A stretch of 64,000 bases of DNA from Actinacidiphila alni. Lineage in GTDB: Bacteria > Actinomycetota > Actinomycetes > Streptomycetales > Streptomycetaceae. The position numbers and the translations under genes are program-made. Positions 1-8,924 of this stretch are shown here, one piece after another. How positions within the stretch are numbered: the first letter of the stretch is position 1; each line of letters starts with the position of its first letter. Location: NCBI RefSeq assembly GCF_900112845.1, contig NZ_FONG01000021.1, positions 62,001 through 126,000 on the forward strand. The letters run 5' to 3'. The notes under the pieces are model-generated. The model saw only the letters and a list, made by a program, of their open reading frames with translations. It did no database searches and was not told where the DNA came from.

Positions 1-15
1 GCGGATCGGACGCAT
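1..15 (-). CDS. Start of a second ABC permease gene (PotC-like), cut by the window edge
   Basis: An ATG at 15-13 on the minus strand overlaps the TGA of the upstream permease gene (17-15) in a TGATG arrangement. Only five codons (M-R-P-I-R) lie in the window. Polyamine ABC operons normally encode two permeases, and the gene just upstream is the PotB-type one. The inferred identity is therefore a PotC-type partner. Position and the overlapping start are the only evidence. Confidence 0.5.
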
Positions 16-971
16 CAGACCAGTTCCTCCGTTCCCGCGCGGCGGACGTAGACCATGACGATCGCCAGGATGACCGCCATGAGGATGAAGGACAGGGCGG
101 CGGCCGTCGGGTAGTCCAGCACCCGCAGGAACTGCGACTGGATGACGCTGCCGATCATCTTCTGGTTGGTGGAGCCCAGCAACTCGGCGTTGATGTAGTC
201 GCCGGAGGCCGGGATGAAGGTGAGCAGGGTGCCCGCGACCACGCCCGGCATGGACAGCGGGAAGGTCACCTTGCGGAAGGTGGTGAACGGGGTCGCATAC
301 AGGTCGCCCGCCGCCTCGTGCAGCCGTCCGTCGACCCGCTCCAGCGAGGTGTAGAGCGGCAGGATCATGAACGGCAGGAAGTTGTACGTCAGGCCGCAGA
401 CCACGGCCAGCGGGGTGGCCATCACCCGGTCGCCCTCGGTGATGCCCAGGGCCGAGGTGACGTCCAGCAGGTGGATGGTGTTGAGGAAGTGCACCAGCGG
501 GCTCTCGTCGGCGAGGATCGTCTCCCAGGCCAGGGTGCGGATCAGGAAGCTGGTGAAGAAGGGCGCGATCACCAGGATCAGCACCAGATTGCGCCAGCGT
601 CCGGCCCGGAAGGCGATGGTGTACGCCAGCGGGTAGCCGATGCCGAGGCAGAGCACGGTGGCGATGCCGGAGTAGACCAGGGACTTCACGAACTGCGGCC
701 AGTAGGCGTCGAAGGCGTCCCAGTAGGTCGAGAAGTGCCAGGTGACCTTGAAGCCCTCGTCGAGGGAACCGGTCTGCACGGAGGTCGACGCCTGGTAGAC
801 CATCGGGGCGACGAAGAACACCAGCAGCCAGGCGACGCCCGCGAGCAGCAGCAGGTACGGCACGGCACGGCGCCTGCGGGCGGCCTTCTTCAGCGCGGCG
901 GGCAGCGGGGCGGGCGCGGCGGGGTCCGGCAGCGGCGCGGGCCCGGCGACCGGGGCGGTCGCGGCGCTCAC
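15..971 (-). CDS. potB: Spermidine/putrescine-type ABC transporter permease (PotB-like), 318 aa
   Basis: Integral membrane subunit of a binding-protein-dependent importer. After a Pro/Ala-rich cytoplasmic N-terminus comes a first membrane segment at about residues 39-60, then several more hydrophobic segments. The permease coupling loop (EAA motif, EAAGDLYA) starts near residue 219 and should dock on the ATPase. The GTG at 971 is chosen because it overlaps the TGA of the ATPase gene (GTGA), implying translational coupling; longer in-frame extension upstream is an Arg-rich shadow of the ATPase gene. It is the fourth gene of an operon running aldehyde dehydrogenase, potD, potA, potB, potC. Polyamine specificity is inferred from the neighbouring catabolic genes and could extend to related amines. 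Confidence 0.88.
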   Translation of the reverse strand: MSAATAPVAGPAPLPDPAAPAPLPAALKKAARRRRAVPYLLLLAGVAWLLVFFVAPMVYQASTSVQTGSLDEGFKVTWHFSTYWDAFDAYWPQFVKSLVYSGIATVLCLGIGYPLAYTIAFRAGRWRNLVLILVIAPFFTSFLIRTLAWETILADESPLVHFLNTIHLLDVTSALGITEGDRVMATPLAVVCGLTYNFLPFMILPLYTSLERVDGRLHEAAGDLYATPFTTFRKVTFPLSMPGVVAGTLLTFIPASGDYINAELLGSTNQKMIGSVIQSQFLRVLDYPTAAALSFILMAVILAIVMVYVRRAGTEELV

Positions 972-2218
972 GCGGCGCCCCCGCCGGCGGAGGCGGTGCC
1001 GGACTCGGCGTCGGTGTCGGTGTCGGTCCCGGCGTCGATGTCCTGGGCGGCGTCGAGGCCGAAGGTGTGCTCGGGGTTCCAGTGCAGGACGACGGGGGCG
1101 CCGGGCAGCAGGCGGCCGTCGCGCTCCACATTGGGCACGAAGACCTCCAGCTCCGGGCAGACGGGGCTGTCGATCACGAACTGCGTGGAGACGCCGATGA
1201 AGCTGGAGTCGACGATGGTGCCGCGCACCTGGTTGCGGCCGGCGGGTATCGCGTCGGCGTCGTCGGCGTGCGCCAGGGTGATCTTCTCCGGCCGCACCCC
1301 GGCCAGCACCCGGCCGCCGGCCGTCACGTCGGGGCGACATCGGGCGGCGGGCAGCGTGAGCCGTTCGCCCGCGGCGCCGAGCGTCAGCGTGTCGCCGTCG
1401 GCGCCGAGCACCTCGGTCTCGATCAGGTTGGAGGTGCCGAGGAAGTTGGCGACGAAGGTGGAGGCGGGGTTCTCGTAGAGGTCGGCGGGGGCGCCCATCT
1501 GCTCGACGCGTCCGGCGTTCATCACCGCGACGGTGTCGGCCATCGTCATGGCCTCCTCCTGGTCGTGGGTGACGTGGATGAAGGTGATGCCCACCTCGGT
1601 CTGGATGCGCTTGAGTTCGAGCTGCATCTGGCGGCGCAGCTTGAGGTCGAGGGCGCCGAGCGGTTCGTCGAGGAGCAGCACCTGCGGCTGGTTGATCAGC
1701 GCGCGGGCGACCGCGACGCGCTGCTGCTGGCCGCCGGAGAGCTGATGCGGCTTGCGGCGGGCCAGTGCGCCGAGCTGGACCAGGTCGAGCATCTCGGCGA
1801 CCTGCTTCTTGACCGACTTGATGCCGCGCCGGCGCAGCCCGAAGGCGACGTTCTCGAAGACGTCGAGGTGCGGGAAGAGCGCGTAGTTCTGGAAGACGGT
1901 GTTGACCGGCCGCTTGTACGGCGGCAGCGCGGTGACGTCGGCGCCGCCGAGCCGTACCGAGCCCGACGACGGGTCCTCCAGTCCGGCGATCATCCGCAAG
2001 GTGGTGGTCTTGCCGCAGCCGGAGGCACCGAGCAGCGCGAAGAACGAACCGGCGGGCACGGTGAGATCGAGCGGGTGGACGGCGGTGAAGGAGCCGTAGG
2101 TCTTGCTGATCCCGGTCAGGCGTACGGCGTCGGCCGGGGCTTCGGCCGCGGTGCCGGACACGGCGGTGGCGGCGGCGTCCTTGTCGGCCGGGCCGTTGAG
2201 CGTTTCTGGCGTCGTCAT
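968..2218 (-). CDS. potA: Spermidine/putrescine-type ABC transporter ATP-binding protein (PotA-like), 416 aa
   Basis: ATPase subunit of a polyamine-type importer. Walker A (GASGCGKTT) is at residues 64-72, the intact signature LSGGQ at 160-164, and Walker B with its catalytic Glu at 180-185 (LLLDEP). The H-loop follows in VTHDQEE. The C-terminal 150 residues form the TOBE-type regulatory region usual for PotA/MalK proteins. About 30 residues of Ala-rich sequence precede the NBD. The gene is 31 bp downstream of potD and overlaps potB by 4 bp. All catalytic motifs are canonical, unlike the ATPase at 11191-11931. Confidence 0.92.
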   Translation of the reverse strand: MTTPETLNGPADKDAAATAVSGTAAEAPADAVRLTGISKTYGSFTAVHPLDLTVPAGSFFALLGASGCGKTTTLRMIAGLEDPSSGSVRLGGADVTALPPYKRPVNTVFQNYALFPHLDVFENVAFGLRRRGIKSVKKQVAEMLDLVQLGALARRKPHQLSGGQQQRVAVARALINQPQVLLLDEPLGALDLKLRRQMQLELKRIQTEVGITFIHVTHDQEEAMTMADTVAVMNAGRVEQMGAPADLYENPASTFVANFLGTSNLIETEVLGADGDTLTLGAAGERLTLPAARCRPDVTAGGRVLAGVRPEKITLAHADDADAIPAGRNQVRGTIVDSSFIGVSTQFVIDSPVCPELEVFVPNVERDGRLLPGAPVVLHWNPEHTFGLDAAQDIDAGTDTDTDAESGTASAGGGAA

Positions 2219-2249
2219 GAGGGGTCCAAGTGAGTCGTCGTCGGGGGCG

Positions 2250-3482
2250 TCAGGCGCCGATGAGCTTGGAGAACTTGGCCTCGTACCGGGTGTCCTCGTC
2301 CTCGCTGAGCGAGCGGAAGGCGTGCGACGTGGCGTTCATCTGTGCGTTCGGGATGATCAGCGGGTTGTCGGCCAGCGACTGGTCGATCTTGGCCAGCTCC
2401 TCGCGGACGCCCATCACCGGCGACACGTACGTGGTGTACGCGGCCAGTTCCGCGGCGATCCGCGGCTGGTAGTACCAGTCGATGAGCCGCTCGGCGTTGG
2501 TCTTGTGCCGCGCCTTGGCGGGGATCAGCAGATTGTCGGTGGACGTCATGTATCCGGCGGCCGGGAAGGCGTATTCGATGTTGGGGTCGTCGAGCCGGAG
2601 CTGCACCAGGTCACCGGCCCAGGCGATGCACGCGGCGATGTCGCCCTTGCTGAGCCCGTCGGTGTACTCGCCGCCGGTGAACTTGCGGATCTGCCCCTTG
2701 TCGACCGCGCCCTGGATCCGGGAGAGCGCCGCGTCGTAGTCGTCGTCGGTGACGGTCTCCGGCTTCTTGCCCATGTCGAGCAGCGTCATCCCGACGGTGT
2801 CGCGCATCTCGGAGAGCATCGCGGCCTTGCCCTTGAGCGCGGGGTCGTCGAGCAGTTGGGACACCGAGGTGACCTTGCGGCCCTTGGTGACCTTCTTGTT
2901 GTAGGCGATGCAGGTCGGGATGCCGGCCCAGGGGTAGGAGTAGGCGCGGCCCGGGTCCCAGTCGGGGCTGCGGAAGCGCTGCTCCAGGTTGGCGAAGGCG
3001 TGCGGCAGGTGCGCGGCGTCCAGCTGCTGCACCCAGCCGAGCCGGATCATCCGGCCCGCCAGCCAGTCGGTGAGCACCATCAGGTCGCGGCCGGTGTCCT
3101 GCCCCGCGGACAGTTGGGGCTTGATCTTGCCGAAGAACTCGACGTTGTCGTTGATGTCCTCGGTGTAGTCGACCTTGATGCCGGTGGCCTTGGTGAACTG
3201 CTCAAGGCTGGGCCGGTGTTTGCCGTCGTCGCTGACGTCGATGTACTGGTCCCAGTTGGAGAAGTTGACCACCTTCTCCTGCGCCGAGTGGTCGGTCGAC
3301 GCGGCGGTGTCGCCCTTGCGGCCCGCGGCCGGGATGCCGCACGCGGTCAGCCCCGCGGTCGCGACGGCGCCCAGGCCCGCGGCGCGCAGCAGCGACCGGC
3401 GGCCGAGGGCGGCGCGTCCGCCGTTCATGCTGCGGAGCAGCGCCGCGCGCTGGGGCGGGGACAGGGTCTCGTGGTGCTCCAT
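2250..3482 (-). CDS. potD: Polyamine-type ABC transporter substrate-binding lipoprotein (PotD-like), 410 aa
   Basis: Extracytoplasmic solute-binding protein that should deliver polyamines to PotABC. The N-terminus has twin arginines (RRSLLRAAG, from residue 28) followed by a hydrophobic stretch and a lipobox LTAC with the lipidated Cys at about 48. This suggests Tat export and lipid anchoring. The mature part has features of the PotD/PotF family (VNFSNWDQYID near the start, TDNLLIPAKARHK in the C-terminal half). It lies between the aldehyde dehydrogenase gene and potA, same strand. The ATG at 3482 is used; an internal Met at residue 19 would still keep the Tat motif. Confidence 0.88.
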   Translation of the reverse strand: MEHHETLSPPQRAALLRSMNGGRAALGRRSLLRAAGLGAVATAGLTACGIPAAGRKGDTAASTDHSAQEKVVNFSNWDQYIDVSDDGKHRPSLEQFTKATGIKVDYTEDINDNVEFFGKIKPQLSAGQDTGRDLMVLTDWLAGRMIRLGWVQQLDAAHLPHAFANLEQRFRSPDWDPGRAYSYPWAGIPTCIAYNKKVTKGRKVTSVSQLLDDPALKGKAAMLSEMRDTVGMTLLDMGKKPETVTDDDYDAALSRIQGAVDKGQIRKFTGGEYTDGLSKGDIAACIAWAGDLVQLRLDDPNIEYAFPAAGYMTSTDNLLIPAKARHKTNAERLIDWYYQPRIAAELAAYTTYVSPVMGVREELAKIDQSLADNPLIIPNAQMNATSHAFRSLSEDEDTRYEAKFSKLIGA

Positions 3483-3559
3483 GGGTGGTGTGCCCTTCCG
3501 CTGACGTGACGGACGTGACGGGACGTTGGGGTATGTGCGGGACGTGGGGACGTGGGGTG

Positions 3560-5104
3560 CTAGACGGCTCCGAAGACGGTGCGGTGCCAGTCCTTGCGCG
3601 CCACCCCGGTGTTGTCCGACATGACGTGCTTGACCTGGGTGTACTCCTCGAAGGAGTAGGAGGACATGTCCTTGCCGAAACCGGACCGCTTGGCGCCGCC
3701 GTGCGGCATCTCGCTGACGATCGGGATGTGGTCGTTGATCCAGACACAGCCCGCGGTGATCTCCCGCGCGGCCCGCCCGGCCCGGTAGACGTCCCGCGTC
3801 CAGGCGGACGCGGCCAGCCCGTACGGGGTGTCGTTCGCGTACGCCAGGCCCTGCTCGTCGCCGTCGAAGGGCAGCACGGTGAGCACCGGGCCGAAGATCT
3901 CCCGCTGCACCGCCTCGCTCTCCTGCGGGGCGCCGGTCAGCAGTGTCGGCCGGTAGTACGCGCCGGCCGCGAGCTTGTCGCCGGGCGCGCTACCGCCGGT
4001 GACGACGGTGGCGTACGCGCGGGCCCGCTCGACGACGGCCGCGACACGGTCGCGGTGCGCGAAGGACGTCAGCGGGCCGAGGTCGGTGGCCGGGTCGGCC
4101 GGGTCACCGAGCCGCACGGTCGCCATCAGGTCGGCGACACCGGCCACGAAGGCGTCGTACAGCGGGCGTTGGACATAGGCGCGGGTGGCGGCGGTGCAGT
4201 CCTGGCCGCTGTTGATCAGCGCGGCGGCGACCGCGCCGTGCACGGACGCCTCCAGGTCGGCGTCGTCGAAGACCACGAAGGGCGCCTTGCCGCCGAGTTC
4301 GAGGTGCAGCCGCTTGACGGTGCCCGCGGCGAGCGCGGCGATCCGGGTGCCGACGGCGGTGGAGCCGGTGAAGGACGTCATCGCGACATCGGGGTGCGTG
4401 ACGAGGTGTTCGCCCGCGACGGGTCCGGTGCCGGTGACGATGTTGAGCACGCCGTCGGGCAGTCCGGCCTCGGTGGCGGCCCGGGCGAACAGCAGGGCGG
4501 TCAGCGGGGTCAGTTCCGACGGCTTGAGCACGATCGTGTTGCCGGCCGCGACCGCCGGGAGGATCTTCCAGCCGGCCATCTGCAGCGGGTAGTTCCAGGG
4601 CGCGATCGAACCGACGACACCGACCGGCTCGCGCCGCACGTACGAGGTGTGGTCCGGGCTGTACTCCCCCGCCGCCTTGCCCTCCAGGTGGCGGGCGGCA
4701 CCGGCGAAGAAGGCGGTGTTGTCGACGGTGCCCGGCACGTCGAAGCCACTGCTGAGCCTGATCGGCTTGCCGCACTGGAGGGTCTCGGCGCGGGCGAGTT
4801 CACCGGCCGTGGCGTCCAGGGCGGCGGACAGCCGGTGCAGTACGGCCGAGCGCTCGGCGGGCGCGGTGGCCGCCCAGCCGGGCAGGGCGGCCTTCGCGGC
4901 GGCGACGGCGGCGTCCACGTCCGCGGGCCCCGCGGTGGCGTAGCTCCACACCGTGCGGCCGGTCGCCGGGTCCACCACCGCGTGCGGGGCGCCGCCGCCG
5001 GCCCGCGGCCGGCCGTCGATGTACTGGGCTCCGCCCGCGACGCGTTCCAGCACGTCGGCCACATCCGCATCCGTGGCGCCGGTCGCGTCCGTCGCGTGGT
5101 CCAT
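3560..5104 (-). CDS. NAD(P)-dependent aldehyde dehydrogenase, aminobutyraldehyde-type, 514 aa
   Basis: Oxidises an aldehyde to the acid, here most likely an aminoaldehyde from polyamine breakdown such as 4-aminobutyraldehyde. The ALDH fold is complete. APWNYP is at about 168-173, the cofactor segment VLKPSELTP at about 192-200, the general-base Glu in LELGGKAP near 269, and the catalytic Cys in NSGQDCTAATR near 303. The ATG at 5104 has GGAGAA nine bases upstream; longer in-frame sequence upstream is non-coding in composition. It leads the operon containing potDABC, which ties it to imported amines. A paralogue sits at 7263-8699, so the two may divide substrates. Confidence 0.87.
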   Translation of the reverse strand: MDHATDATGATDADVADVLERVAGGAQYIDGRPRAGGGAPHAVVDPATGRTVWSYATAGPADVDAAVAAAKAALPGWAATAPAERSAVLHRLSAALDATAGELARAETLQCGKPIRLSSGFDVPGTVDNTAFFAGAARHLEGKAAGEYSPDHTSYVRREPVGVVGSIAPWNYPLQMAGWKILPAVAAGNTIVLKPSELTPLTALLFARAATEAGLPDGVLNIVTGTGPVAGEHLVTHPDVAMTSFTGSTAVGTRIAALAAGTVKRLHLELGGKAPFVVFDDADLEASVHGAVAAALINSGQDCTAATRAYVQRPLYDAFVAGVADLMATVRLGDPADPATDLGPLTSFAHRDRVAAVVERARAYATVVTGGSAPGDKLAAGAYYRPTLLTGAPQESEAVQREIFGPVLTVLPFDGDEQGLAYANDTPYGLAASAWTRDVYRAGRAAREITAGCVWINDHIPIVSEMPHGGAKRSGFGKDMSSYSFEEYTQVKHVMSDNTGVARKDWHRTVFGAV

Positions 5105-5338
5105 CACCGTTCTCCTCGCCTCCGCGCCCACATCTGGCGGCGTGGCCAAAGTCTGGATTGGTCGCCGATCCTGGCAGAGGAGCCGCCCTTCAACAAGTGA
5201 TTCCGTTGTTGCCTTTTGGTTACGCGACGAATTCTGTGCACATCCGGTGGCCGGAACGACGGTCCGCGTCCCTTCCCTGGCTGTCCGAGGGCGCCGTTTA
5301 CGATGAACCGCACGCACCGGCCCCTGGGAGGACACCGC

Positions 5339-6445
5339 ATGCCCGACACCGCACCCGGCCCCGTACCCGGCACCGGCCCCTCCGGCGGCCCCGGTCCCGC
5401 GGGCCTGGACGCCTTCATCGCCGGGCTCCCCAAGGCCGAGCTGCACGTCCACCACGTGGGGTCCGCGTCGCCGCGGATCGTCGCGGAGCTGGCCGCCCGG
5501 CACCCGGATTCCGCGGTCCCCGCCGACCCGGCCGCGCTCGCCGACTTCTTCACCTTCCGGGACTTCGCGCACTTCATCCAGGTCTATCTCTCGGTGGTCG
5601 ACCTGATCAGGGACGCCGAGGACGTCCGGCTGCTCACCTTCGAGGTGGCGCGGGACATGGCCCGGCAGAACATCCGCTACGCCGAGCTGACCGTGACCCC
5701 GTTCAGCTCGACCCGGCGCGGCATCCACGAGCAGGCGTTCATGGAGGCGATCGAGGACGCGCGCAAGGCCGCGGAGTCCGAGCTGGGCGTGACGCTGCGC
5801 TGGTGCTTCGACATCCCCGGTGAGGCGGGCCTGGAATCGGCCGAGCAGACCGCGCACCTGGCGCTCGACCTGCGACCCGAGGGCCTGGTCTCGTTCGGGC
5901 TCGGCGGCCCGGAGATCGGCGTGCCCCGCCCGCAGTTCAAGCCGTACTTCGACCGGGCCCGCGCCGCCGGTCTGCACAGCGTGCCGCACGCGGGCGAGAC
6001 CACCGGGCCGGAGACGATCTGGGACGCGCTGCGCGACCTGGGCGCCGAGCGGATCGGCCACGGCACCAGCGCGGTGCGGGACCCGCGGCTGCTGGAGCAC
6101 CTGGCCGAGCACCGCGTCCCGCTGGAGGTCTGCCCGACCTCCAACATCGCCACCCGCGCGGTGGCCACGCTCGACGAGCACCCGATGAAGGAGATGGTGG
6201 CGGCCGGCGTCCTGGTCACCGTGAACAGCGACGACCCGCCGATGTTCGGCACCGACCTGAACACCGAGTACGCGGTCGCCGCCCGGCTGCTCGGCCTGGA
6301 CCACACCGGGGTCGCGGCCCTCGCCCGGAACGCCGTCGAGGCGTCCTTCCTCGACGCGGCGGGCAAGCGGGCGCTGGCCGCCGAGATCGACGCGTACGCG
6401 GCGGCATACACGGCGGCGGGGCCCGGCGCGCGGACGGCATCATGA
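5339..6445 (+). CDS. Adenosine-deaminase-family hydrolase, possibly aminodeoxyfutalosine deaminase, 368 aa
   Basis: Zinc-dependent deaminase of the adenosine/AMP deaminase superfamily. The metal-site HxH (HVHHVGS) is at about 36-38, a third His in PHAGETTGP near 216, the catalytic His in RIGHGTS near 241, and the paired Asp in NSDDPP near 298. The ATG at 5339 follows a strong GGGAGGA; the open frame upstream lacks family similarity. Streptomycetes make menaquinone by the futalosine route, and cog1816 proteins from this genus have been shown to deaminate 6-aminodeoxyfutalosine. From memory, one such gene has a similar location, so that role competes with plain adenosine deamination. It overlaps the next gene by ATGA. 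Confidence 0.85.
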   Translation: MPDTAPGPVPGTGPSGGPGPAGLDAFIAGLPKAELHVHHVGSASPRIVAELAARHPDSAVPADPAALADFFTFRDFAHFIQVYLSVVDLIRDAEDVRLLTFEVARDMARQNIRYAELTVTPFSSTRRGIHEQAFMEAIEDARKAAESELGVTLRWCFDIPGEAGLESAEQTAHLALDLRPEGLVSFGLGGPEIGVPRPQFKPYFDRARAAGLHSVPHAGETTGPETIWDALRDLGAERIGHGTSAVRDPRLLEHLAEHRVPLEVCPTSNIATRAVATLDEHPMKEMVAAGVLVTVNSDDPPMFGTDLNTEYAVAARLLGLDHTGVAALARNAVEASFLDAAGKRALAAEIDAYAAAYTAAGPGARTAS

Positions 6446-7149
6446 CGGCGCCGATCGCGGTCGCGCACCGCGGCGACCCGTACGTGGTCCGCGAGAACAC
6501 CCTGCCGTCGGTGCGGTCCGCGCTGGTCAAGGGCGCCGGCGCGGTCGAGGTCGACGTCAAGATGACGGCCGACGGTGTGCCGGTGCTGCTGCACGACGAC
6601 ACCCTGGAGCGGCTCTGGAAGGTCCCGGAGGCGGTCGGCGACCTGACGTCGAAGGACGTCACGGACCTCACCGACGGCGGGGTGCCGACCCTGGCGGACG
6701 CCTTCGCCGAGCTGCGCCGGCACCCGACCGGCGGCCGGATGATGCTCGACCTGACCGGGGTGGACCAGGTGGAGCCGACGCTCGCCGCCGTCGTGGAGGC
6801 GGATGTCGCCGACCGGGTCTACTACTGCGGCGGGCTCGGCGCGATGCGCACCCTGCGCGAACGGGACGCGGACGCCGAGATCGCCATGACGTGGAAGACG
6901 GTGGCCCGGCCGCCGCAGTCGCTGCTGGACGAGCTGCGCCCGCGCTGGATCAATCTGCGCTTCGGCCTCGTCGACGAGTCGACCGTACGGTGGGCGGCGG
7001 CGCACGGTCTGCTGGTCGGCGCCTGGACGGCGGACTGGCGGCGCAACATGGTGCGGCTGCTCGACCTCGGCGTGGACGCGGTGACCACCAACCGCCTCGA
7101 CACCTTCCAGCGGCTGCTGGTCAAGCGCGCCGCGTCCGTCCGGGCGTGA
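6442..7149 (+). CDS. Glycerophosphodiester phosphodiesterase family protein (GDPD), 235 aa
   Basis: Predicted cytoplasmic phosphodiesterase hydrolysing glycerophosphodiesters to glycerol-3-phosphate and an alcohol. The GDPD signature is present: HRG at 9-11, EN at 18-19, the metal-binding pair E36/D38 in VEVDVK, and the catalytic His at 51 in VLLHDDTLER. There is no signal peptide, unlike periplasmic GlpQ. The ATG overlaps the stop of the deaminase gene (ATGA), so the two are cotranslated. A 21-bp tandem duplication covers its stop codon and a very strong palindromic terminator follows. Confidence 0.85.
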   Translation: MTAPIAVAHRGDPYVVRENTLPSVRSALVKGAGAVEVDVKMTADGVPVLLHDDTLERLWKVPEAVGDLTSKDVTDLTDGGVPTLADAFAELRRHPTGGRMMLDLTGVDQVEPTLAAVVEADVADRVYYCGGLGAMRTLRERDADAEIAMTWKTVARPPQSLLDELRPRWINLRFGLVDESTVRWAAAHGLLVGAWTADWRRNMVRLLDLGVDAVTTNRLDTFQRLLVKRAASVRA

Positions 7150-7174
7150 GTCCCGTCCGTCCGGGCGTGAGTCC
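7133..7174. repeat. 21-bp perfect tandem duplication across the GDPD stop codon
   Basis: Two adjacent identical 21-bp units occupy 7133-7153 and 7154-7174 (each begins cgtccgtccgggcg). The first copy holds the TGA stop of the phosphodiesterase gene, and the second repeats the same codons and a second in-frame TGA. It looks like a recent local duplication. Confidence 0.9.
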
Positions 7175-7201
7175 CGTACGACCGTAGGCAGTCTCGTACG
7201 C

Positions 7202-7245
7202 ACGGTCCGGCCCCCGCGGGCACTTCTCCGCGGGGGCCGGACCGT
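7202..7245. terminator. Bidirectional terminator with a perfect 18-bp stem
   Basis: The arms 7202-7219 and 7228-7245 are perfect reverse complements, 18 bp and very GC-rich, with an 8-nt loop. It lies between the convergent phosphodiesterase gene (plus) and aldehyde dehydrogenase gene (minus) and should terminate both. There is no U-run, as is usual in Streptomyces. Confidence 0.88.
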
Positions 7246-7262
7246 ACCGGTACGGGGAGGGC

Positions 7263-8699
7263 TCAGCCGTCCAGCGACGTCATCACGTGCTTGATCCGCG
7301 TGTAGTCCTCGAAGCCGTAGCCCGACAGGTCCTTGCCGTAGCCGGACTGCTTGAAGCCGCCGTGCGGCATCTCGGCGACCAGCGGGATGTGGGTGTTGAT
7401 CCACACGCAGCCGAAGTCGAGCCGCTTGGACATCCGCATGGCGCGCGCGTGGTCCTTGGTCCACACCGAGGATGCGAGCGCGTAGTCCACCCCGTTGGCC
7501 CAGGCGACGGCCTGCTCCTCGTCGGTGAAGGACTGCACGGTGATGACCGGGCCGAACACCTCGCGCTGGATGATCTCGTCGTCCTGCCGCAGCCCGGAGA
7601 CGACGGTCGGCGCGTAGAAGAAGCCGCGCTCACCCACCCGGTGGCCGCCGGTCTCGACCTTGGCGTGCGCGGGCAGCCGCTCGATGAAGCCGCTGACCTG
7701 GGCGAGCTGGTTGGCGTTGTTCAGCGGCCCGTACAGCACGTCTTCGTCATCGGGCAGGCCGGTCTTGGTGTCGGCCGCCGCCTTGGCCAGCGCCGCGGTG
7801 AACTCCTCGTGGATGGACTCGTGCACCAGCACGCGGGTGGCGGCGGTGCAGTCCTGCCCGGCGTTGAAGAAACCGGCGACGGCGATGTCCTCGACGGCCT
7901 TGGCGATGTCGGTGTCCTCGAAGACCACGACGGGCGCCTTGCCGCCCAGCTCCAGGTGGACCCGCTTGACGTCCTTGGCGGCGGACCCGGCGACCTCGAT
8001 GCCGGCCCGGACCGAGCCGGTGATGGAGGCCATCGCGGGCACCGGGTGCTCGACCATCGCGCGGCCGGTGTCGCGGTCACCGCAGACGACGTTGAAGACG
8101 CCCTTGGGGAGGATGCCGCCGAGGATCTCGGCGAGCAGCACCGTGGAGGCGGGCGTGGTGTCGGACGGCTTGAGGACGACGGTGTTGCCCGCAGCGACCG
8201 CCGGGGCGAACTTCCACACGGCCATCATCATCGGGTAGTTCCACGGCGCGACCTGCGCGCAGACCCCGACCGGCTCGCGCCGCACGATCGACGTCATGCC
8301 CTCCATGTACTCGCCCGCCGAGCGGCCCTCCAGCATCCGCGCGGCGCCCGCGAAGAACCGGATCTGGTCGACCATCGGCGGGATCTCCTCGCTCGCGGTC
8401 AGCCCGATCGGCTTGCCGGTGTTCTCGCTCTCCACCGCGACCAGTTCGTCGGCCCGCGCCTCGATCGCGTCGGCGATCTTGAGCAGCGCCTTCTGCCGCT
8501 CCGACGGGGTGGTGTCGCGCCAGGCCGGGAAGGCCGCCGCGGCGGCGGCCATCGCCGCGTCCACATCGGCAGCGCCGGACAGCGGCGCGGTCGCGTACGC
8601 CTCGCCGGTCACCGGATCGACCACATCGGTGGTGCGGCCGTCGGCGGCGTCACGGAATTCTCCGTCGATGTAATTGCGCAGAGTACGGAGTTCGGTCAC
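7263..8699 (-). CDS. Gamma-aminobutyraldehyde dehydrogenase-type aldehyde dehydrogenase, 478 aa
   Basis: Second ALDH of the polyamine region, predicted to convert 4-aminobutyraldehyde to GABA. APWNYP lies at about 151-156, KPSDTTPAS near 177, the general-base Glu at about 250 (LELGGKAP) and the catalytic Cys at about 284 (NAGQDCTAATR). Overall it resembles PuuC/YdcW-type enzymes more than the paralogue at 3560-5104. The start is GTG at 8699. It is divergent from the Lrp regulator and aminotransferase genes, and the shared 225-bp spacer suggests common control by that regulator. Confidence 0.88.
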   Translation of the reverse strand: MTELRTLRNYIDGEFRDAADGRTTDVVDPVTGEAYATAPLSGAADVDAAMAAAAAAFPAWRDTTPSERQKALLKIADAIEARADELVAVESENTGKPIGLTASEEIPPMVDQIRFFAGAARMLEGRSAGEYMEGMTSIVRREPVGVCAQVAPWNYPMMMAVWKFAPAVAAGNTVVLKPSDTTPASTVLLAEILGGILPKGVFNVVCGDRDTGRAMVEHPVPAMASITGSVRAGIEVAGSAAKDVKRVHLELGGKAPVVVFEDTDIAKAVEDIAVAGFFNAGQDCTAATRVLVHESIHEEFTAALAKAAADTKTGLPDDEDVLYGPLNNANQLAQVSGFIERLPAHAKVETGGHRVGERGFFYAPTVVSGLRQDDEIIQREVFGPVITVQSFTDEEQAVAWANGVDYALASSVWTKDHARAMRMSKRLDFGCVWINTHIPLVAEMPHGGFKQSGYGKDLSGYGFEDYTRIKHVMTSLDG

Positions 8700-8924
8700 G
8701 GCGCTTGCTCCCTGGTCGTACGAGTCCGGTCGGTCGGGCGGCCACCCGGGACGCGGGGTGGGCGCCGCCGGATGTCCACGTGCTGAGACGCCTCCAGCTT
8801 AGCCGCAGGACTGCCGTATTCGACATACCCACCACCCCCCAACAACCGATTCGGTACCCCAGAGGGCCATGAGCAACGGTTTTCATCGTGGAGGGCTTGC
8901 GCGACCGTCGACCTCTCCTGCACA
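8700..8924. promoter_or_regulatory. Divergent promoter region between aldehyde dehydrogenase and Lrp genes
   Basis: This 225-bp spacer separates the minus-strand aldehyde dehydrogenase gene from the plus-strand Lrp/AsnC gene and should hold both promoters. Lrp-family proteins commonly bind such spacers. I could not identify a convincing operator palindrome by eye. A lower-GC stretch lies around 8810-8890. Confidence 0.45.
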
